64,000 nucleotides of DNA, from NCBI RefSeq assembly GCF_965662675.1, contig NZ_CBFIIK010000001.1, positions 62,001 to 126,000 on the forward strand. The letters run 5' to 3'. Of the stretch, positions 45,084-53,664 are shown one piece after another (the stretch's first letter is position 1; each line of letters starts with the position of its first letter). Made by a program: the position numbers and the translations under genes. The notes beneath the pieces were generated by a model. That model had not been told where the DNA came from, ran no database searches, and saw only the letters and a program-made list of their open reading frames with translations. Origin of the DNA: Roseicyclus sp965662675 (GTDB lineage Bacteria > Pseudomonadota > Alphaproteobacteria > Rhodobacterales > Rhodobacteraceae).

Positions 45084-46012
45084 GCGCCGCGCTCCTTCAA
45101 TTCCGTCACATGCACCGCGGCGCAGGCCGCCAATGCGGGCAGATCATAACCGCCTTCGAGAGTCGAGACCACGCGCCCGCCGCAGACCTCGTCAGCGATG
45201 TCGCACAAGGCGCGCGTGATCCATGCGAAATCATCCTCGTCCCACATCAGATTGGCCAGCGGGTCATCGACATGGGCATCGAAACCGGCCGAGATTAGGA
45301 TCAATTCCGGCGCCCACTCACGCAGCCGCGCAAAGCCTTGGGTCTGATAGGCGCGCCGCATGGCCACCCCATCGGAACCGGGCGGCAGGGGCAGGTTCAG
45401 CACATTATTCGTGGCCCCCCGTTCATTGGCGGCACCCGAGCCGGGGTAAAGCGGCATCTGGTGCGAGGAGATGAACAGCGCGCGCGGTTCATCCCACAGC
45501 ACATCTTGGGTGCCATTGCCGTGATGCACATCGAAATCGACCACCGCGACGCGCGACAGGCCATGATGCTCCAGCGCATGGCGCGCGGCGATGGCGACGT
45601 TGGAAAACAGGCAAAACCCCATCGCGCGGGTTTTCTCGGCGTGATGACCGGGCGGCCTTGTGGCGACAAAGGCGTTCTTGGCCCGCCCCGCCAGCACTGC
45701 ATCAACGGCGGTGATGCAGCCACCCACACCGCGCAAGGCCGCCTCCCATGTGCCGGGGCTGGCATGGGTATCGGCGTCAAGCGCCGCCCGCCCGCTTGTC
45801 GGCATCTGGCCGCGCACCCAGTCGATATAAGATTGCGGATGACCCAAAAGCAGCGCCGCCTCGTCGGCCATGGGGGCGATCATGCGGATCAGTTCGTCAA
45901 ATTCGGGGGCCGAAAGCGCCTCGTTGATTTCCGACAGCCGCTCGACCCGCTCGGGGTGGCCAAGCGGCGTCAGATGATCAAGGCCAGCGGGGTTTTCAAC
46001 CAAAAGCGTCAC
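45080..46012 (-). CDS. Histone deacetylase family protein
   Basis: The 310-aa protein shows the zinc-deacetylase hallmarks RPPGHHAEKTRAMGFC (two active-site histidines) and VDFDVHHGNGTQD (metal ligands Asp/His). A further ligand aspartate lies in ISAGFDAHVDDP. Bacterial members act on acetylated small molecules such as polyamines, acetoin-related compounds or proteins; the substrate here is unknown. It overlaps xseB by 4 bases and lies 14 bases downstream of the petR-like gene, so it may belong to either transcription unit. Confidence 0.9.
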   Translation of the reverse strand: MTLLVENPAGLDHLTPLGHPERVERLSEINEALSAPEFDELIRMIAPMADEAALLLGHPQSYIDWVRGQMPTSGRAALDADTHASPGTWEAALRGVGGCITAVDAVLAGRAKNAFVATRPPGHHAEKTRAMGFCLFSNVAIAARHALEHHGLSRVAVVDFDVHHGNGTQDVLWDEPRALFISSHQMPLYPGSGAANERGATNNVLNLPLPPGSDGVAMRRAYQTQGFARLREWAPELILISAGFDAHVDDPLANLMWDEDDFAWITRALCDIADEVCGGRVVSTLEGGYDLPALAACAAVHVTELKERGA

Positions 46013-46026
46013 GGCGGCATCTTTCC

Positions 46027-46740
46027 TTAGTCGGGGGCCAGCATATAGCCCGCACCACGCACGGTTTGCAGATAACGCGGTTCTTTGGGGCTGACCTCGA
46101 TCTTGCGGCGCAGGCGGGTGATCTGCACATCAACGGCGCGTTCTTGAACTTGATCGGCCCCGGATTTGTCGCGGTTCAAAAGGCTGACCAATTCCGTTCG
46201 GCTGATTGGCCGATTGGGTTCGCTGGTGAAGATCCGCATCAAGGCGGCCTCGGTCGCGGTCAGGCGCACGAGGCTGGTGCCATGCCACATCTCACCGCGT
46301 TCCAGATCGTAGCGGATCGGCCCCAGATGCAGGATTTGCGGCAGTTCCGGCTCCTCGACCAGCTTGGGCATACGCCGAAGGATCGCGTTGATCCTGAGCA
46401 GCAATTCCTTGGGTTCGAAGGGTTTGGCGAGATAATCATCCGCCCCCGCCTCAAGCCCGCTGATGCGGTCGCCCGCCTCGCCGCGCGCGGTCAAAAGCAA
46501 GATCGGGGTATTCTGTGTCTGCCTGATCGCGCTGCACAGGCTGAGCCCATCTTCGCCGGGCATCATCACATCCAGAACGATGAGGTCAAAGGCCAAGCCT
46601 TTCAGAAGCCGCCGCGCCTGTGCTGCGTCGCGAGCAACGCTGGCCATGTAGCCGTTGCGCATCAAGAACTTCTGCAACAATCCGCGAATGCGCTCGTCGT
46701 CGTCGACGATGAGCAGATGTGCGCCGACCTCGCCATTCAT
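46027..46740 (-). CDS. petR: OmpR-family response regulator, PetR-like
   Basis: The 237-aa protein has a receiver domain (acidic pocket D13-D15, phosphoacceptor D57 in VLDVMMPG, T84, K106) and a C-terminal winged-helix DNA-binding domain ending YLQTVRGAGYML. The preceding MarR-type gene overlaps it by ATGA. This pairing is that of petP-petR in Rhodobacter capsulatus, where petR is needed for growth and lies upstream of the cytochrome bc1 genes. No cytochrome bc1 genes or histidine kinase are adjacent here. The symbol is an inference from gene order and family. Confidence 0.85.
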   Translation of the reverse strand: MNGEVGAHLLIVDDDERIRGLLQKFLMRNGYMASVARDAAQARRLLKGLAFDLIVLDVMMPGEDGLSLCSAIRQTQNTPILLLTARGEAGDRISGLEAGADDYLAKPFEPKELLLRINAILRRMPKLVEEPELPQILHLGPIRYDLERGEMWHGTSLVRLTATEAALMRIFTSEPNRPISRTELVSLLNRDKSGADQVQERAVDVQITRLRRKIEVSPKEPRYLQTVRGAGYMLAPD

Positions 46741-47252
46741 TTCGTATTATCCCCGCCGTCCATGTAATGACGCCGCATCTCGAGATTCATCATCTGCTCG
46801 AGCACGGTGCGAAAGCCCGCCACCGCTTCAGGGCCGGCCGCGCGATAGGCATCGCGCATGCGGTTGCGCTGAGCCTCGGATAATTCGCGTTCCAGCCCCG
46901 CACCCTTGGGGGTCAGGAACAGGTGCCGCTCGCGCTTGTCGCGGGTGCCGACGCGGCTGTCGACCAGACCATCCTCGACCAATGTGCGCAGCACGCGATT
47001 GAGCGATTGCTTGGTCACACCAAGGATCGAAAGCAGATTATTGACCGTGGTGCCCGGTGTGCGGTTGATGAAATGGATCGCGCGGTGATGCGCCCGGCCA
47101 TAGCCGTAGTCTTGCAAGATGCGATCCGGGTCGGCGGTGAAGCCGCGATAGGCGAAGAACATCGCCTCGATCCCGCGGCGGAGCTGGTCATCGGTCAGAA
47201 AAAGAAGGCTTTCACCGCGCCCCATCAGGTTCGCCACGTTGCGATCCGCCAT
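46737..47252 (-). CDS. petP: MarR-family transcriptional regulator, PetP-like
   Basis: The 171-aa winged-helix protein has HHRAIHFINRTPGTTVNNLLSILGVTKQSLNRVLRTLVEDGLV as the helix-turn-helix region and DKRERHLFLTPKG as the wing. Start 47252 is chosen over 47270 because AAGGGA lies at proper spacing. It is translationally coupled to the response regulator, as petP is to petR in Rhodobacter. A candidate palindromic operator lies upstream at 47324-47340. Its ligand is unknown. Confidence 0.83.
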   Translation of the reverse strand: MADRNVANLMGRGESLLFLTDDQLRRGIEAMFFAYRGFTADPDRILQDYGYGRAHHRAIHFINRTPGTTVNNLLSILGVTKQSLNRVLRTLVEDGLVDSRVGTRDKRERHLFLTPKGAGLERELSEAQRNRMRDAYRAAGPEAVAGFRTVLEQMMNLEMRRHYMDGGDNTK

Positions 47253-47323
47253 GCGCTGTCCCTTCGCCATTATCCCTTCGAGGATTTGGCCCAGTTTATG
47301 TCAGCCTTGTTGACTTTCCAAGA

Positions 47324-47340
47324 ATCGATTGCTAGCGATT
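47324..47340. promoter_or_regulatory. Inverted repeat in the petP-ilvE divergent region
   Basis: AATCG-N7-CGATT forms a 17-base palindrome, a size typical of MarR-family operators. It sits 72-88 bases upstream of the petP start, next to a TTGACT hexamer at 47310-47315. It could be an autoregulatory site or affect ilvE. The short half-sites make chance a real alternative. Confidence 0.3.
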
Positions 47341-47443
47341 AGGGCGTTTTGCGCAATAATATGCCCGATGCGGACGTAATCTGCGCAACATTCGAAAACC
47401 CGACCGGTTGGAAGAGCCGGTCAGCGAACAAGGAAGCGGACCG

Positions 47444-48313
47444 ATGGCCGGAGCCTATGACGATCGTGATGGCAAGATCTGGATGGATGGCGAGTTGGTG
47501 GATTGGCGCGGGGCCAATGTACATATCTTGACCCATGCGATGCATTACGCCTCGTCCGTGTTCGAGGGCGAGCGCGCCTATAACGGCAAGATCTTCGAGT
47601 CCCGCCGGCATTCCGAGCGCTTGCTGAAATCGGGCGAAATGATCGACATGCCCATCCCCTATTCGATCGACGAGATCGAGGCCGCGAAATACGCGGTCAT
47701 GCAGGCCAATGGCCTGACCGATGCCTATGTGCGCGCGCTGGCATGGCGCGGCGCAGGCGATGACATGGGCGTGTCGTCCAAGCGCAACCCGGTGCGCATG
47801 GCCGTCGCGGCATGGAGTTGGGGCAACTATTACGGCGACGCCAAGACCAAGGGCGCCAAGCTCGACATCGCGAAATGGCGCCGCCCCGCCCCCGACACCG
47901 CGCCCTATCAGGCCAAGGCTGCGGGTCTTTACATGATCGCGACCATGTCCAAGCACGCGGCCGAGGCCAAGGGTTGCTCGGACGCGATGATGTTCGACTA
48001 TCGCGGCTACGTGGCCGAGGCGACGGGGGCCAACATCTTCTTCGTCAAGAATGGTGAGGTGCATACACCCTTGGCCGATTGCTTCCTCAACGGGATCACG
48101 CGCCAGACCGTCATCCGCATGCTGGGTGAGCGCAACATCACCGTGCATCAGCGCCACATCATGCCCGAGGAGTTGGAAAGCTTCGAGCAATGCTGGCTGA
48201 CCGGCACCGCCGCCGAGGTGACGCCAGTGGGCCAGATCGGCGATTACACCTTCGAGGTCGGCGCGCTGACCCGCTCCATGTCGGATGCCTATGAGGCGCT
48301 GGTGCGCGCCTAA
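47444..48313 (+). CDS. ilvE: Branched-chain amino acid aminotransferase
   Basis: The 289-aa class IV PLP enzyme has HAMHYASSVFEGERAY at the start, the cofactor lysine in APYQAKAAGLYM, and EATGANIFFVKNG for phosphate binding. It makes valine, leucine and isoleucine from their 2-oxo acids. The ATG at 47444 is preceded by AAGGAAG. A strong terminator follows. It is divergent from petP. Confidence 0.95.
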   Translation: MAGAYDDRDGKIWMDGELVDWRGANVHILTHAMHYASSVFEGERAYNGKIFESRRHSERLLKSGEMIDMPIPYSIDEIEAAKYAVMQANGLTDAYVRALAWRGAGDDMGVSSKRNPVRMAVAAWSWGNYYGDAKTKGAKLDIAKWRRPAPDTAPYQAKAAGLYMIATMSKHAAEAKGCSDAMMFDYRGYVAEATGANIFFVKNGEVHTPLADCFLNGITRQTVIRMLGERNITVHQRHIMPEELESFEQCWLTGTAAEVTPVGQIGDYTFEVGALTRSMSDAYEALVRA

Positions 48314-48336
48314 GCGCACGCTGCGATCCGTGACAA

Positions 48337-48361
48337 GGCCCCGCCGCGGCGGGGCCTTTTT
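48337..48361 (+). terminator. Rho-independent terminator after ilvE
   Basis: GGCCCCGCC-GC-GGCGGGGCC is a perfect 9-bp stem followed by TTTTT, starting 23 bases after the ilvE stop. It is the cleanest intrinsic terminator in the window. Confidence 0.9.
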
Positions 48362-48405
48362 CATTCGTGCTTGATTTTCGTGGGCTTCGCGCCCAACATT
48401 TCGGA

Positions 48406-48750
48406 ATGGTGATGCATTTTCAGCCCATCGGGCCCGCAGCGCGCACAGAGCAGGTGGCCTTTGACCGCAAAGAGCTGGGCGTCATCCTTACGCTTTATGG
48501 GCGCATGGTCGCCGCTGGTGAGTGGCGCGATTACGGCATCTCGCATCTGAGCGATCTGGCCGTTTTCTCGATTTTCCGTCGCACTGCCGAGAACCCCATT
48601 TACCGGGTCGAAAAGCGCCCCCGCCTGCGGGAGCGGCAGGGGCAATATGCCGTGATCGGCATGGATGGCCGTATCCTCAAGCGGGGTAACGACCTCAAGG
48701 CCGTGCTGCGGGTGCTTGAGCGCAAACTGATCCGTGCGGTCGAAACCTAG
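48406..48750 (+). CDS. DUF2794 family protein
   Basis: The protein is about 114 aa and has the DUF2794 pattern RKELGVILTLYGRMVAAGEWRDY followed by AVFSIFRRTAENPIYRVEK. The family is conserved in alphaproteobacteria and has no known function. The frame is open from GTG 48367, but ATG 48406 (or 48412) gives the usual family start. The 3' end overlaps the convergent NlpC/P60 gene by 4 bases. Confidence 0.83.
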   Translation: MVMHFQPIGPAARTEQVAFDRKELGVILTLYGRMVAAGEWRDYGISHLSDLAVFSIFRRTAENPIYRVEKRPRLRERQGQYAVIGMDGRILKRGNDLKAVLRVLERKLIRAVET

Positions 48751-49586
48751 CCGGGCAGCGCGAGCCGCTTGATGCAAGACACCGCGCCGAATTCGCGGGC
48801 GGCGATTCGTGTCATTGCCTCGTCCAGCGGTTCATAGGCCACGGCCATGTGATGGGCATTGGCGTGTAGAAGCATATGATCATTGGCCATCATCCCCACA
48901 TGTCCGCGCCAGAACACCAGATCGCCACGATGGAGCGCCGCACCCTCGGGGAGTGTTTCACCCAAGCCCGCCTCTTGCTGGTCGCTGTCGCGCGGGCAGG
49001 GGATGCCACAGGCCAGAAGTGCTGCTTGCACCAAGCCTGAACAATCGATGCCCCAACGGCTGGTGCCACCCCACAGATAGGGCGTGCCGAGAAACAGATC
49101 GGCGATCCCCACCGGGTCGGCGAACCGCGCTTGGATCGGGGTCAGATGCTGGACCGGGATATGGTGGCCGGTCTGGATGCGCATGAACCCGTCACGCTCG
49201 CCTGCCACCTTGACCTGACTGCCGAAGAAAAGGGCGACATCGGGCGGGGATTTGAAATCGGGTTTGGGATAAAGATGTGTGGCGGGGGTGGTGACCCAAT
49301 GCGTCGCCTCCTCCGCGCCGGTCAGCGCACCCGACAGGATGTAGCCCACATAATTGTCACGCTCGGCCATGCCGAAGGCGAACCCATCGGCGGTTTCCAG
49401 TGCCAGAAAACGCTCGCCGAACAAAAGCTGGCTGATGCGGTTGCCGCGCGGGGCGTCGGTGATGTTGACCATCGGCTGTTGGACCATCATCCAGCGGCCT
49501 TTGACGAAGCGTTCGGCGTCGAGCCGTCCCTCGAGCGAGACATGCGCCACCCGTCCATTGCTGGGCGTTGTTCTTGGGTCGGTCAT
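48747..49586 (-). CDS. NlpC/P60 family cysteine peptidase with SH3-like domains
   Basis: The 279-aa protein has two N-terminal SH3-like segments (about 25-155) and a C-terminal NlpC/P60 domain. The catalytic C182 lies in WGIDCSGLVQ, with histidines near 229 and 241. Such enzymes cleave bonds next to D-Glu/meso-DAP in peptidoglycan peptides. No signal peptide is visible, so it may act on recycled muropeptides in the cytoplasm. It overlaps the aminopeptidase gene (ATGA), suggesting joint peptide breakdown. Confidence 0.9.
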   Translation of the reverse strand: MTDPRTTPSNGRVAHVSLEGRLDAERFVKGRWMMVQQPMVNITDAPRGNRISQLLFGERFLALETADGFAFGMAERDNYVGYILSGALTGAEEATHWVTTPATHLYPKPDFKSPPDVALFFGSQVKVAGERDGFMRIQTGHHIPVQHLTPIQARFADPVGIADLFLGTPYLWGGTSRWGIDCSGLVQAALLACGIPCPRDSDQQEAGLGETLPEGAALHRGDLVFWRGHVGMMANDHMLLHANAHHMAVAYEPLDEAMTRIAAREFGAVSCIKRLALPG

Positions 49587-50968
49587 CCGTTGTGTCCGTT
49601 GTCGCCGAGCATGTGAAAGATCGCCCGCGCCCCTTGGCCCAACCCCCCTTTGGGGCGACCCGGCGCGTTCGCTTGGCTCCAGGCATAGATGTCGAAATGG
49701 GCGTAGCGCGGCACATCGGGCACGAAGCGGCGCAAAAACAATGCGGCGGTGATCGCCCCGGCCATGCCGCCCGATGGCGCATTGTCCAGATCGGCGATGC
49801 CGGGTTCGATCAGCGCCTCATAGGCGGGGTGGAAGGGCAGCCGCCAGACCGGATCAGCCACAATACCCGCCGCGCGCGACAGATCGGCGGCCAAACCATC
49901 ATCATCGGTAAAGAAGGGCGCGATATCCGGACCGACCGCGACCCGCGCCGCCCCCGTCAGCGTCGCCATGGAGATGGTCAGATCGGCGGGGTCTTCATTG
50001 GCCAGCGCCAGCGCATCGGCCAAGACCAGCCGCCCCTCGGCATCGGTGTTGTTGATCTCGACCGTCTTGCCGTTGCGTGCGGTAAAGATGTCACCGGGCC
50101 GAAAGGCAGCGCTTGATACGGCATTCTCCACGGCGGGGATCAGCACCCGCAACGTGATATCCAACCCTTCGGACATGATCATCCGCGCAAGGCCCAGCAC
50201 CGTGGCCGCGCCCCCCATATCCTTTTTCATCAGCCCCATCGACGCGCCGGGCTTGAGGTTCAGCCCGCCCGTGTCGAAACAGACCCCTTTGCCGACAAGG
50301 GTAACCCGTTGCTTGCCCTTGCCCCAGCGCATTTCGATCAGCCGCGGCGCGCGGGCCGCGGCCCGGCCCACCGTGTGGATCAGGGGGAAATTCGCGGCAA
50401 GCAGATCATCGCCCGTGGTCACCGCGATCTCGGCCCCGAAGCTGCCCGCCAGATCGCGCGCCGCCGCCTCCAGCCCATCGGGCCCCATATCTTCGGCGGG
50501 TGTATTGATCAGGTCGCGGGTCAGCGCCTCGGCCGTGGCGATGCGTTCAAGCTGGGTGGCATTCACCCCATCGGGGGCAATCAAGCGCGCCTTGGGGTGG
50601 TTCTGGTCGCGGTAGCGATCGAAGCGGTAGCATGCGAAAAGATATCCAAGCGCCAATTCTGCGCCATCCGCCCCTTTGAGTGGGTTCGACAACAGATAAG
50701 TGGCCTGTGGCAGCCCGGCGATGGCATGGCCAAGCGCAAAGCGCCCACGCCCGCGCTCTTGCGTGGTGCCTGTGCCAAGCAAGACCATGACGGGTCGCCC
50801 ATCCGCGCCGGGTAGGGCGCAGGTTTGGCCCAATCCGCCCTTGAATCCATGATGCGCGACCCATGCGCTTTGTTCTTGCGAAAGCGCATCGAGCGCTGCG
50901 TCGCTGGCGACAAGCCGAATGGGAATTGCCGTGGGATCGGGCGCGGCGAAGCACAGGTCTTTTTGCAT
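49583..50968 (-). CDS. Leucyl aminopeptidase family (M17) metallopeptidase
   Basis: The 461-aa protein has VGKGVCFDTGGLNLKP and KKDMGGAA (metal-binding Lys/Asp) and the M17 signature NTDAEGRLVLADAL. It releases N-terminal residues from peptides in the cytoplasm. The start at 50968 gives a typical length. Its stop overlaps the NlpC/P60 start by 4 bases. Together they could take apart cell-wall peptides, which is an inference from coupling. Confidence 0.92.
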   Translation of the reverse strand: MQKDLCFAAPDPTAIPIRLVASDAALDALSQEQSAWVAHHGFKGGLGQTCALPGADGRPVMVLLGTGTTQERGRGRFALGHAIAGLPQATYLLSNPLKGADGAELALGYLFACYRFDRYRDQNHPKARLIAPDGVNATQLERIATAEALTRDLINTPAEDMGPDGLEAAARDLAGSFGAEIAVTTGDDLLAANFPLIHTVGRAAARAPRLIEMRWGKGKQRVTLVGKGVCFDTGGLNLKPGASMGLMKKDMGGAATVLGLARMIMSEGLDITLRVLIPAVENAVSSAAFRPGDIFTARNGKTVEINNTDAEGRLVLADALALANEDPADLTISMATLTGAARVAVGPDIAPFFTDDDGLAADLSRAAGIVADPVWRLPFHPAYEALIEPGIADLDNAPSGGMAGAITAALFLRRFVPDVPRYAHFDIYAWSQANAPGRPKGGLGQGARAIFHMLGDNGHNG

Positions 50969-51040
50969 GACACTCGGGCGATTGAGGGCGATTTTCGTAT
51001 GACGCCACACTAGCGTCATGCCGGGTCGCCGCAAGGCCCC

Positions 51041-51424
51041 TCACCCGGAAAGATCCTCCAGATCCCAGATCGCGTCGATCGAGCGGTTCCCCACGCGCTC
51101 GAGCCGGGCCAATGTCGCGGCCAGCGCGATGGGATCGCCGTGATCGAGGCAATCCAGCACATGCCGCCCCGCTTGTGCCAGCGTCGCCATGCCGATCAAC
51201 CTCGCGTCGCCGACAAGGGAGGCCAAAACCTTTTCGAGCGCTTCGCGATCCGCCCGCAGCTTGACGCATCCGATCTCGGTCAGGCTTTTGGCGATCCGTT
51301 CCAGCGCATAGGCAACCTCGGCCTCGGCGCGATGTTCGCCAAGGTGATCGCATAGCAATTCAAGTTGGCTGGGGTTGAAGCGCGCAGGCTCCCCCAGCGG
51401 TAGGTCTGTTACACCCGCCCTCAT
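51041..51424 (-). CDS. Conserved-looking hypothetical protein, 127 aa
   Basis: I do not recognise a named family. ATG 51424 has a GGAG site 8 bases upstream. The product is largely helical and soluble. It has two cysteines (GCVKLR and HVLDCLDH) and an ending SIDAIWDLEDLSG. The pattern of helices and the RLIGMATLAQAGRHVLDCL segment loosely recall small four-helix phosphotransfer-like domains, but no phosphoacceptor motif is visible. It lies 72 bases upstream of the aminopeptidase gene on the same strand. Confidence 0.65.
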   Translation of the reverse strand: MRAGVTDLPLGEPARFNPSQLELLCDHLGEHRAEAEVAYALERIAKSLTEIGCVKLRADREALEKVLASLVGDARLIGMATLAQAGRHVLDCLDHGDPIALAATLARLERVGNRSIDAIWDLEDLSG

Positions 51425-51574
51425 ACAAACGCTCCACACTCCGCCCCCACCATGGGCAGGCGCGAAAATGCGGTTCGGTTCTGAACAAAGCCTTATTGCC
51501 GTGTGAAAAATCGCCTCCAATTTGCGTGGCATTGGGCTAATGAAGTGTCGGACACCCACGAGGAACGACGGCAA

Positions 51575-52225
51575 ATGCATCGTGTCAAATCCCTACCCGA
51601 CTATCTGCTTGAGCGTTACAAGCGCTGGAAAACCCACGAATTCCCAAGCAATCGTGACCTGTTTCGCAAACTCGCGATCGAAGGTCAGAGCCCGCAGGCG
51701 ATGGTCATCGCCTGTTGCGACAGCCGCGTTGCGGTTGGGCCGGTCTTTGGCCAACAGGTCGGCGAATTATTCGTCCATCGCAACATCGCCAATCTGGTGC
51801 CACCCTATGCGCCCGATGGGCATCACCAAGGCACGGCGGCGGCGGTGGAATTCGCGGTCAGGTTCCTCAAGGTGCGTCACATCATCGTCAAAGGTCATTC
51901 GCAATGCGGTGGCGTGCGCGGCTGTCTGCAAATGTGCGCGGGCGAGGCCGTCGAGTTGGACCAGATCGACAGTTTCGTTGGTCGCTGGCTCGATATTCTG
52001 CGCCCCGGCGTGGCCCGGATCGCGGATATCACCGACGCCTCTCATCGCCAGACCGCGCTAGAGAAAGAGGGGATCTTGATCAGCCTCGAAAACCTGATGA
52101 GCTATCCCTTCGTCGCCTCGGCGGTCGATGCGGGCCATCTGACCCTGCACGGGCTTTGGACCGATCTGGCCGAGATGGATCTTGAAACATTCGATGGTGA
52201 AGTCCGCCATTTCGTGCGCGGCTGA
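51575..52225 (+). CDS. Beta-class carbonic anhydrase
   Basis: The 216-aa protein has the zinc ligands C47 (in CCDSR, with the Asp-Arg dyad), H108 and C111 (HSQCGG) of beta carbonic anhydrases. It interconverts CO2 and bicarbonate in the cytoplasm. AGGAA precedes ATG 51575 at 8 bases. An SbtA-like bicarbonate transporter and a PII-like protein follow on the same strand, after 64 bases, which supports a role in inorganic carbon supply. Confidence 0.95.
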   Translation: MHRVKSLPDYLLERYKRWKTHEFPSNRDLFRKLAIEGQSPQAMVIACCDSRVAVGPVFGQQVGELFVHRNIANLVPPYAPDGHHQGTAAAVEFAVRFLKVRHIIVKGHSQCGGVRGCLQMCAGEAVELDQIDSFVGRWLDILRPGVARIADITDASHRQTALEKEGILISLENLMSYPFVASAVDAGHLTLHGLWTDLAEMDLETFDGEVRHFVRG

Positions 52226-52289
52226 GCTTTACCGGCGGTTGCGTGACCGTTAAGGAAAACGCGACGAAACAACCGACAGGAGTGAGTGG

Positions 52290-53270
52290 ATGGATGGGAT
52301 ATTGGCGCTTGCGGCGGATAACCTGCTGTCACCGATCATCCTGTTCTTCGCGCTTGGGCTATTGGCCGCTTTCGCAAAATCCGACCTGTCCATCCCCGAG
52401 GCCATCGCCAAGGGGATGTCGATCTACCTGCTTTTTGCCATCGGTTTCAAAGGCGGGTCCAGCGTGGCCGATCACGGGATCGATGCAACGCTTTTGATGT
52501 CGCTGTTGGTTGGCGTGATCCTTTCCTTCGCGCTTCCGTTGATCGCCTTTGCGCTGTTGCGGGTGATGTCGCGGCTCGATGTCACCGATGCGGCAGCGGT
52601 TGCGGCGCATTACGGCTCGATCTCCATCGTGACCTTCGTGGCCGCGACCTCGGTTATCTCCTCGGCCGGTCTGACCTCGGAAGGCTACATGGTCGCGGTG
52701 GCCGCCGCGATGGAGGCCCCCGCGATCTTGTCGGCGCTATGGATCATCGCGCGCTACGGCAAGGCCAATGGCGAGATGGAAGATGGGCTGATGCGGGAAA
52801 TCCTGCTGAACGGTTCCATCGTGCTTTTGGTGGGTTCGTTCCTGATCGGCTGGATCACCGGCGACGAGGGGATGGATCGGATCGCGCCCTTCATCGTCGC
52901 GCCGTTTCAAGGGGTGTTGTGCCTGTTCTTGCTCGATATGGGCTTGGTGGCGGGGCGTGGCCTGCGCGAGGCGCGCGCGGTGTTGACGCGCGGCTTGTTT
53001 CTGTTCGGTGTGATCATGCCGCCGATTGGCGCGGTTCTGGGTCTTGGCGCCGGGCTATTGCTGGGGCTTTCGACCGGCGGTGTCGTCCTGTTCATGACGC
53101 TTTGCGCCTCGGCTTCCTATATCGCGGTGCCCGCTGCCATGCGGGTGGCGCTGCCCGAGGCCAATCCATCCGTCTATCTCACGCTGTCGCTTGGCGTGAC
53201 CTTTCCCTTCAATCTTACGCTGGGTATCCCGCTTTATCTCGCGGTTGCCAGCGCCGTCACCGGAGGCTGA
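52290..53270 (+). CDS. sbtA: SbtA-type sodium-dependent bicarbonate transporter
   Basis: The 326-aa membrane protein has about ten hydrophobic segments in two inverted halves. The SYIAVPAAMRVALPEANPSVYLTLSLGVTFPFNLTLGIP ending is characteristic of the SbtA family. In cyanobacteria SbtA imports bicarbonate with Na+. The stop at 53270 is followed after 5 bases by the PII-like gene, whose ribosome site lies within the sbtA 3' end. This is the classic sbtA-sbtB arrangement. Confidence 0.9.
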   Translation: MDGILALAADNLLSPIILFFALGLLAAFAKSDLSIPEAIAKGMSIYLLFAIGFKGGSSVADHGIDATLLMSLLVGVILSFALPLIAFALLRVMSRLDVTDAAAVAAHYGSISIVTFVAATSVISSAGLTSEGYMVAVAAAMEAPAILSALWIIARYGKANGEMEDGLMREILLNGSIVLLVGSFLIGWITGDEGMDRIAPFIVAPFQGVLCLFLLDMGLVAGRGLREARAVLTRGLFLFGVIMPPIGAVLGLGAGLLLGLSTGGVVLFMTLCASASYIAVPAAMRVALPEANPSVYLTLSLGVTFPFNLTLGIPLYLAVASAVTGG

Positions 53271-53275
53271 CGCAG

Positions 53276-53587
53276 ATGCAGACCCACAAGGCCAAACGGG
53301 TTGAAATCACCATCGAATCGGTGATGGAGACGCGCCTGACCAATGCCTTGATCAAGGCGGGCGTCACGGGGTTCACGGTGCTGCCCGTACTGGGCGGTTC
53401 GGGAAAATCCGGCCAATGGAGCCGCGAGGGGCAGGTCAGCCGCGCGGGCGGCATGGTCAGCGTGGTCTGCATCATCCGCCCCGAGCGGTTGGATGCGCTG
53501 CTCGACGCGGCCTTTGCCGTGGTCGAGCGCCATATCGGCGTGGTCAGCGTGACGGATTGCGAGGTTCTCAGGGCCGAGCGGTTCTGA
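53276..53587 (+). CDS. PII-like protein, probably SbtB
   Basis: The 103-aa protein has the ferredoxin-like beta-alpha-beta fold of PII-type trimers. It has a GGSGKSGQWSREGQVSRAGG loop at about 40-59 in the T-loop position and RPERLDALLDAAFAVVERHIGVVSVTDCEV in the second half. SbtB proteins bind adenine nucleotides and inhibit SbtA. The C-terminal redox loop CGPxGC known from some cyanobacterial SbtB proteins is absent. GGAGG 9-10 bases before ATG 53276 lies within the sbtA end. Confidence 0.83.
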   Translation: MQTHKAKRVEITIESVMETRLTNALIKAGVTGFTVLPVLGGSGKSGQWSREGQVSRAGGMVSVVCIIRPERLDALLDAAFAVVERHIGVVSVTDCEVLRAERF

Positions 53588-53596
53588 GCGGCGCTT

Positions 53597-53616
53597 GGCC
53601 TTGCTTCGGCAAGGCC
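53597..53616 (+). terminator. UUCG-capped hairpin after the PII-like gene
   Basis: GGCCTTGC-TTCG-GCAAGGCC is a perfect 8-bp stem closed by a very stable UUCG tetraloop, 9 bases after the stop. No T-run follows. It may stabilise or end the sbtA-sbtB transcript, or be bidirectional with the convergent DUF4139 gene. Confidence 0.5.
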
Positions 53617-53664
53617 GGCCTTGGGCTGATGACGTTCCTGCCCTGATCGCACCCTGTTGCGCGG

